Part shown: positions 15,685-19,574 of the stretch, in pieces
How positions within the stretch are numbered: position 1 is the first letter of the stretch
Layout: the number at the start of each line of letters is the position of its first letter
Program-made: the position numbers and the translations under genes
Source: Bacteroidaceae bacterium
Lineage (GTDB): Bacteria > Bacteroidota > Bacteroidia > Bacteroidales > Bacteroidaceae
Assembly (NCBI GenBank): GCA_900765575.1
Contig: CAAFRW010000152.1
Location: 1 to 19,574, forward strand
Length of the DNA stretch: 19,574 nucleotides
Direction of reading: 5' to 3'
The notes under the pieces: model-generated
The model's database searches: none
The model's input: only the letters and a program-made list of their open reading frames with translations
What the model was told of the DNA's origin: nothing

Positions 15685-15745
15685 AGAGTGGAAAGTGGAG
15701 AGTTGAGAGTGACAAAAAAACTCTCCACTCTCCACTTTCCACTCT
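15685..15745. repeat. Near-perfect 26-bp inverted repeat built of GAGAGTGG-type units
   Basis: Bases 15685-15710 pair with 15720-15745 at 25 of 26 positions (mismatch T at 15704), leaving a 9-base loop GACAAAAAA. The arms consist of purine-only AGAGTGG/AAAGTGG/AGAGT words, with the pyrimidine complement on the right. It lies between the third fimbrillin gene and the next promoter. It could end or protect the upstream mRNA, though no U tract follows. Repeats of this purine/pyrimidine type are, to my recollection, common between genes in Bacteroides. Confidence 0.85.
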
Positions 15746-15765
15746 CAACTAAATAACTATCTTTG
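15736..15765 (+). promoter_or_regulatory. Promoter of the WG-repeat/outer-membrane protein pair
   Basis: TATCTTTG at 15758-15765 matches TAnnTTTG exactly. A TTTC (15736-15739), one mismatch from TTTG, sits 18 bases upstream inside the right arm of the inverted repeat. Transcription would start near 15772, favouring ATG 15790 as the translation start. Confidence 0.55.
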
Positions 15766-15789
15766 CATCACATGCGTAGTTTGATAAAA

Positions 15790-17613
15790 ATGAACGGAAT
15801 ATTTCGGCAGCAGCTTCTCTCTTGTTTAGGGTTTCTGCTGTTTTTGCTTCTCTTTAGTTCTTGTAAGGAAAATAAAGAAGAACCGGTCGTAACACATTTC
15901 CCTTTCCGGATTACTTCGGGAGGAAACTGGGGTTTGTTGCGTGCCGACGGACATATAGGGGTAGCTCCCGTTTTTGAGAACGCCCCTTCGGTAGTGGTAA
16001 ACCGTCTCTTTTCGTTGCCGGACACCTGCGGAAGGTTGCTTTTGTATAAATTGACCGACGAGGAAGTGCCTGTGCGTTTGGGAGCGGAATCGTACACCCA
16101 GTTAGGTTACTTCTTTGGCGAACGCACCCTTGCGCAGAAAGAGCCGGGCGCTCCTTTCTGCATTCTGGATAGGGAAGGCCAATGGGTGGCGGAGCTGGAA
16201 GAGGACTCCGAAAACCGGATAGAGATGGCTCACAACTTTAGTGAAGGGCTGGCGCTGGTCAGGCTGCACGATGGTAAGTATGGCTATGTGGACGAAAGCG
16301 GAAAAAGGGTGATACCTCCCCGCTATGATTTCGCATCGGACTTTTCGGACGGCTTGGCTGTTGTGGGCTTGTCCGATAAGGAGGGGCGGATGGCTTATCA
16401 GCTGATAGATAAACACGGAAAGGTGCATTGTCCGGTCCGGTTGCAGAATTGTGATTTGACCGGAACTCTTATGGATGGCTGCCTGGCTTATAAAGACAGG
16501 GTGAAAGGGCGATGTGCCTTGTTGGGACGTGATGGCGAGACGGCGCTGACGTTCCCCGGAAAGATAAAGGAGATTCTTCCTTCCCCTTATGGAGTAACAT
16601 TGTTTCTGGATGAAAATGGAGTGGGACTGGCCGATGAAAAGGGTACGGTTGTTATCCCTGGAAGCTATGAGCGAGGAAAAATAGTAGGAGAAAACAGAGT
16701 CGCTTTCCGTTTGCACGGCAAGTGGGGCATTCTGGACTTTAGCGGAAGGGCATTGATGGAGTTCAATTACGACAGTCTTTCCGTATTTTACGATAAAGAG
16801 CATGCGTGGGCCTATAAAGATGGCGTTTGCCGGGTGATAGGCAAAGACGGTAAAATACAGACCTCGGAGGTCTATCCGAATGTGGTAACGGACAAGAGAA
16901 CCGAAGGAAAAGTACCGCAGGTGTTTTATCGGAATCCCCCTGAAAGAAAGTTACTTGCAGGAATAGAGGCAACAGAAGACAGTTGTGCCGCCGATGTTTC
17001 GGCTTCTGTATCGGAGAGCTTGCCTGTGGGCAGGGCGGAAATGCAGTCGGAGAGCCGGGAGAACCCGTTCTTTGAAGAAGCACAGAAGGTATATGCCGGA
17101 AAGTTGGACGAACCGGATGCCGAGCGGCGGAAGGTGATTCTGGAGTATGTGGAACGCTTCCGCTCGGCTTACACGCAGAAAGATTTGGCCTTTATCGAAC
17201 AGGTTTTCAGCGAGGAAGCCTTGATAGTGGTAGGTAAAGTGGTGAAGGCGCAGCGGAATGTAGAGGGCAATTACCTGTCCGCCCCCGAAGTACAATATAA
17301 CGTGAAGAGTAAAAAGGAGTATTTGGCTCGCTTAAAAGAGGTGTTCCGGGCAAACCGGAAGATACAGGTACATTTCCAAGACTTTAAGATTATGCGGCAT
17401 CCTACCCGGGAGAACTTTTACGGGGTAACCATGCGGCAAGGCTATTCGTCGGATATTTATTCGGATGATGGCTATCTGTTCTTATTGTGGGACTTCTCGG
17501 ACGACAAAGCGCCTAAGATTCATGTCCGTACCTGGCAGCCAAGTATGTTGGATACGAATACGCCTTTGCCCGCGGATAAGGTGTTCAGCATCCGGAACTT
17601 TAATTTTGAATAG
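15790..17613 (+). CDS. WG-repeat lipoprotein with C-terminal NTF2-like domain
   Basis: From ATG 15790 the 607-residue product has a lipobox (LFSSC, C25). Residues 45-360 carry WG-type beta repeats: GNWGLLRADG, GKYGYVDESGKRVIPPRYDF, KWGILDFSGRALMEFNYDSL, and others, often with the 'G..G.....G..viP..YD' pattern. After a Ser/Glu-rich linker, residues 446-607 resemble the NTF2/SnoaL-like module of Bacteroidota envelope proteins (ILEYVERFRSAYTQKDL, EYLARLKEVFRANRKIQVHF, YLFLLWDFSDD, IHVRTWQP). WG repeats are generally thought to mediate binding; no enzyme motif is visible. ATG 15772 and TTG 15763 are in frame upstream, but the promoter at 15758-15765 makes 15790 the best start. The next gene begins 12 bases later, so the pair is an operon. 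Confidence 0.82.
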   Translation: MNGIFRQQLLSCLGFLLFLLLFSSCKENKEEPVVTHFPFRITSGGNWGLLRADGHIGVAPVFENAPSVVVNRLFSLPDTCGRLLLYKLTDEEVPVRLGAESYTQLGYFFGERTLAQKEPGAPFCILDREGQWVAELEEDSENRIEMAHNFSEGLALVRLHDGKYGYVDESGKRVIPPRYDFASDFSDGLAVVGLSDKEGRMAYQLIDKHGKVHCPVRLQNCDLTGTLMDGCLAYKDRVKGRCALLGRDGETALTFPGKIKEILPSPYGVTLFLDENGVGLADEKGTVVIPGSYERGKIVGENRVAFRLHGKWGILDFSGRALMEFNYDSLSVFYDKEHAWAYKDGVCRVIGKDGKIQTSEVYPNVVTDKRTEGKVPQVFYRNPPERKLLAGIEATEDSCAADVSASVSESLPVGRAEMQSESRENPFFEEAQKVYAGKLDEPDAERRKVILEYVERFRSAYTQKDLAFIEQVFSEEALIVVGKVVKAQRNVEGNYLSAPEVQYNVKSKKEYLARLKEVFRANRKIQVHFQDFKIMRHPTRENFYGVTMRQGYSSDIYSDDGYLFLLWDFSDDKAPKIHVRTWQPSMLDTNTPLPADKVFSIRNFNFE

Positions 17614-17625
17614 GGAGAGGAGAGT

Positions 17626-18573
17626 ATGAAGAAATACATGATGATACTATGGTGCGTATGGGCTGTAAATCTTTCTGCCCAGCAGTTCGAGGTACGCTCT
17701 TTCAAGCAGTTGACGAATGACATTACGGCGTGGATTGACCCCGTGCGTGATTTGAATAAAGAGGCTTGCGCCTTGATAAAGGTAACCGAAGGAAAAAACT
17801 TTGCCTTTACTACTCCACTGGGAGTGGTGAAACGGATTGAGAAGGTAGGCGAAACGTGGCTTTATGTGCCGCATGGTACCATTCAGATAACGGTGAAGCA
17901 TCCCCGGTGGGGTGTATTGCGCGACTATAAGTTTCCGCAATCGTTGGAGTCGCGTCTGGTGTACGAAATGGTCTTGTCTTTGCCGGTGGAGCAACAGTTG
18001 GGTGAAGCCATGCCTGTGCTCTATGGCTCGGACAATGCGGCGGGGGAGTTGCGTACCAAACTGGTGGTAGTGGAAAAGGATAAGAAATCGCGTCCGAAGG
18101 AGCCTTTGCTCAAGTGGGTGATGCTATCGGCAGATGTGGGGACTTCGCAAGTGGCTCCCGGTATACGTGTCGGTATGGCTCGCCGTCATGGTTTGTACCT
18201 GCATGCAGCGTCTAACTTTGTTTCCGCCTCGGCCGATTGGGAGTGCCGGGATGACGGCACTTTACTGGATGGGGGTGATACGCCTTTTTATCGGAATACC
18301 AAACATGATGCTTATTACCTGTTTTCGGCTGGTGGTCTGCATCTGTTGGGTAACTGTTTTTATCTTTATGAAGGAGTAGGATATGGCAGCAGGCAGCTTG
18401 TGTGGGAAACAAACGAAGGGGTGAAAGTAAAGAATGTGGATGCCTCGTGTCAGGGTTTGGTTGTGGAAGCGGGTGCTTTGTATCGTTGGAACCGTATCCT
18501 TTTCTCGGCCGGAGCTTCCACCTTGAATGGAAAGGTTTGGATGGCTTCTTTGGGAGTGGGTCTGAGTTTCTGA
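17626..18573 (+). CDS. Predicted outer-membrane beta-barrel protein with N-terminal PEGA-like domain
   Basis: The 315-residue product has a signal peptide (MKKYMMILWCVWAVNLSAQ). Residues 20-120 form a periplasmic or surface domain of a type common in Bacteroides (FEVRSFKQLTNDITAWIDPV, LNKEACALIKV, GVVKRIEKVGETWLYVPHG, HPRWGVLRDY) that recalls PEGA-like modules. From about residue 158 the sequence alternates like barrel strands (VMLSADVGTSQVAPGIRVGM, LYLHAASNFVSASADW, YLFSAGGLHLLGNCFYLYEG) and ends in Phe (ASLGVGLSF), as outer-membrane proteins often do. The start is preceded by GGAGAGGAG and lies 12 bases after the WG-repeat gene. The two probably act together at the outer membrane; the function is unknown. 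Confidence 0.8.
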   Translation: MKKYMMILWCVWAVNLSAQQFEVRSFKQLTNDITAWIDPVRDLNKEACALIKVTEGKNFAFTTPLGVVKRIEKVGETWLYVPHGTIQITVKHPRWGVLRDYKFPQSLESRLVYEMVLSLPVEQQLGEAMPVLYGSDNAAGELRTKLVVVEKDKKSRPKEPLLKWVMLSADVGTSQVAPGIRVGMARRHGLYLHAASNFVSASADWECRDDGTLLDGGDTPFYRNTKHDAYYLFSAGGLHLLGNCFYLYEGVGYGSRQLVWETNEGVKVKNVDASCQGLVVEAGALYRWNRILFSAGASTLNGKVWMASLGVGLSF

Positions 18574-18673
18574 ATAGAGTCTGTCATAGGCTTGTTTCCT
18601 TTTCTACGAAAGGAATTAGAGAGCAGGTATCCTTTGCCCATTCATAAGATAAAAAAGGGAGTTTTCACTTAGG

Positions 18674-18781
18674 ATGCGTAACAGCAATAGTTCACTTTAT
18701 CAGTTGATGGAAGAGGCGAATGCCATTTTTATTCAGTGGAGAGGAAGAATGAAGATTAAGAAAAGAAATGAGAAGAAATAG
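18674..18781 (+). CDS. Possible 35-residue ORF before the fibronectin-like lipoprotein gene
   Basis: ATG 18674 opens 35 codons ending in TAG 18779-18781, one base before ATG 18783 of the next gene. This arrangement would allow translational coupling. The peptide (MRNSNSSLYQLMEEANAIFI, then a Lys/Arg-rich tail) is not recognised. It may be chance; the only support is the spacing. Confidence 0.22.
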   Translation: MRNSNSSLYQLMEEANAIFIQWRGRMKIKKRNEKK

Positions 18782-18782
18782 A

Positions 18783-19574
18783 ATGAATAAGCGGATGTGC
18801 GGTGGAGGGGTTTCCCTGCAAAACTCCGGTATAGGGAGGGGCGGTCGGGCTTCTTCCGATAAGGTATGGGAATTTCTCCGGAACATGATACTGTATTGTC
18901 TTTTAGGGCGGGAGCTTCGATATTTGTTGAAACGCTTCGTTGGAGGAATAAACCGGTTTTTGTTGAAACCGTTCTTATACGTTTCAGGCTTTCACTTGTC
19001 GAGTCCGGAATGGAAAGGCCGGCCTTTATTGAAATCTTCCTTCGGATGGGCGTGTTTGCTTCTGTGGGGAGGATTGGTCGTTGCCTGTAGTGGGGACGAA
19101 CCGCCTGTGCCGCCCCAGCCCCGTGTTGAGGAGGCTTCGGAGATAGAACGGAATAGTGCGAAGTTGTCGGGCGCTGTTTCATACGGGGAGAATGCAACGG
19201 TGGAGACCTGTTGCTTCCGTTACGGACTTTCTTCTGAGATGGAACTTTCCGTGACGGCTGCGCAAAGCGAGTCGGGTAAGCTGGAAGCCCGGATAGAGGG
19301 TTTGCAGGCAGGTAAAACGTATTATTACTGCTTGGAAATAGCGAGCAGCAAAAGCTCTTTGCGAAGCAGTGTCCGTACATTCCAAACCCTTCCGAATCTG
19401 GTTCCGGCAATCGGGGCGCTGACATTGGTAAACAAAGGGCCGTTGAACGCAACGGTACGGTGTGAAATGACGGATGCCGGAGGGGAAGATTTCACCCGCA
19501 TCGGTTTCCTTTATAAAAAGGATGGTGCTTCAACCGAAACATTTGTCGCTGCAACGGCGGTTTCCTACGCTTAT
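18783..19574 (+). CDS. Fibronectin-III-like surface lipoprotein, C-terminus cut by window edge
   Basis: The frame is open from ATG 18783 (or 18768) to the right edge, giving at least 264 residues. A lipoprotein signal (SSFGWACLLLWGGLVVAC) lies at residues 85-102 counted from 18783. After a Pro-rich spacer come repeats of fibronectin-III type: SEIERNSAKLSGAVSYGENA, CCFRYGLSSEMEL, ARIEGLQAGKTYYYCLEIAS, SSVRTFQTL, then a second unit. Such modules are used for adhesion or as spacers on the surface. A 101-residue stretch before the lipobox is unusual. A TTG at 19029 would give a normal 19-residue signal, and ATG 18885 is also in frame. The start is therefore unsure, but the reading frame is not. 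It lies 209 bases after the barrel gene; membership in the same unit is likely but unproven. Confidence 0.72.
   Translation, partial: MNKRMCGGGVSLQNSGIGRGGRASSDKVWEFLRNMILYCLLGRELRYLLKRFVGGINRFLLKPFLYVSGFHLSSPEWKGRPLLKSSFGWACLLLWGGLVVACSGDEPPVPPQPRVEEASEIERNSAKLSGAVSYGENATVETCCFRYGLSSEMELSVTAAQSESGKLEARIEGLQAGKTYYYCLEIASSKSSLRSSVRTFQTLPNLVPAIGALTLVNKGPLNATVRCEMTDAGGEDFTRIGFLYKKDGASTETFVAATAVSYAY

Noticed and set aside
15763..15789. Start of the WG-repeat lipoprotein at TTG 15763 or ATG 15772
   Set aside because: TTG 15763 is inside the -7 box and ATG 15772 sits at the expected transcription start; ATG 15790 gives a standard signal peptide.
18596..18615. TTCCTTT/AAAGGAA hairpin after the barrel gene
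   Set aside because: A 7-bp AT-rich stem without a U tract; too weak to call a terminator.
18733..19452. 239-codon open frame on the minus strand
   Set aside because: Antisense to the fibronectin-like lipoprotein; Pro/Ser/Arg-rich shadow without signals.

Overview
The window looks like a chromosomal segment of a Bacteroides/Parabacteroides-type member of the Bacteroidota. Evidence: most proteins carry type I or type II (lipobox) signal peptides; several starts are preceded by the Bacteroidota -7 element TAnnTTTG; and the domain set (fimbrillin-like lipoproteins, BspA-type leucine-rich repeats, BACON-like and M64 peptidase domains, WG repeats, NTF2-like C-terminus, RhuM-Fic) is typical of gut Bacteroidales. 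No rRNA, tRNA, transposase or CRISPR array was found.

Layout. (1) 1-5501, minus strand: a run of five genes read leftwards from a promoter near 5536-5543. They encode a transglutaminase-like lipoprotein with a discoidin-like C-terminus, a lipoprotein with a Cys-rich hinge and a papain-like Cys/His/Asp arrangement, two small secreted proteins of unknown function, and the N-terminal part of an O-antigen-ligase-like membrane protein that runs off the left edge. (2) 5502-6428: a 927-base stretch without a recognisable gene, holding a 22-bp tandem repeat (about 5.5 copies) and a consensus promoter about 245 bases before the next gene. (3) 6429-7964: an orphan sensor histidine kinase on the plus strand. 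(4) 7965-9911: an accessory, partly decayed patch with a 33/66-bp degenerate repeat, the C-terminal relic of an AAA ATPase (DUF4143 type), a terminator, a RhuM-Fic protein, a 32-codon ORF and a frameshifted small gene with its own promoter. (5) 10216-15671, plus strand: a promoter and three closely spaced genes for fimbrillin-family lipoproteins. The middle one is a 1162-residue fusion of fimbrillin-like, LRR, BACON-like and M64 metallopeptidase modules. (6) 15685-19574: a near-perfect long inverted repeat, a further promoter, a WG-repeat/NTF2-like lipoprotein, a predicted outer-membrane barrel protein, and a fibronectin-III-like lipoprotein that runs off the right edge.

The plus-strand block from 10.2 to 19.5 kb reads as a cell-surface/pilus-like locus: fimbrillin subunits, a protease joined to a fimbrillin-like module, and accessory envelope proteins in tight gene spacing. 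I infer that the M64 enzyme is displayed on the cell surface or on a fimbrial structure. The sequence does not show this directly. The main candidate for something under-described is this fimbrillin-LRR-BACON-M64 protein between two stand-alone fimbrillins. Secondary candidates are the minus-strand cysteine-hydrolase cluster and the structured leader of the orphan kinase.
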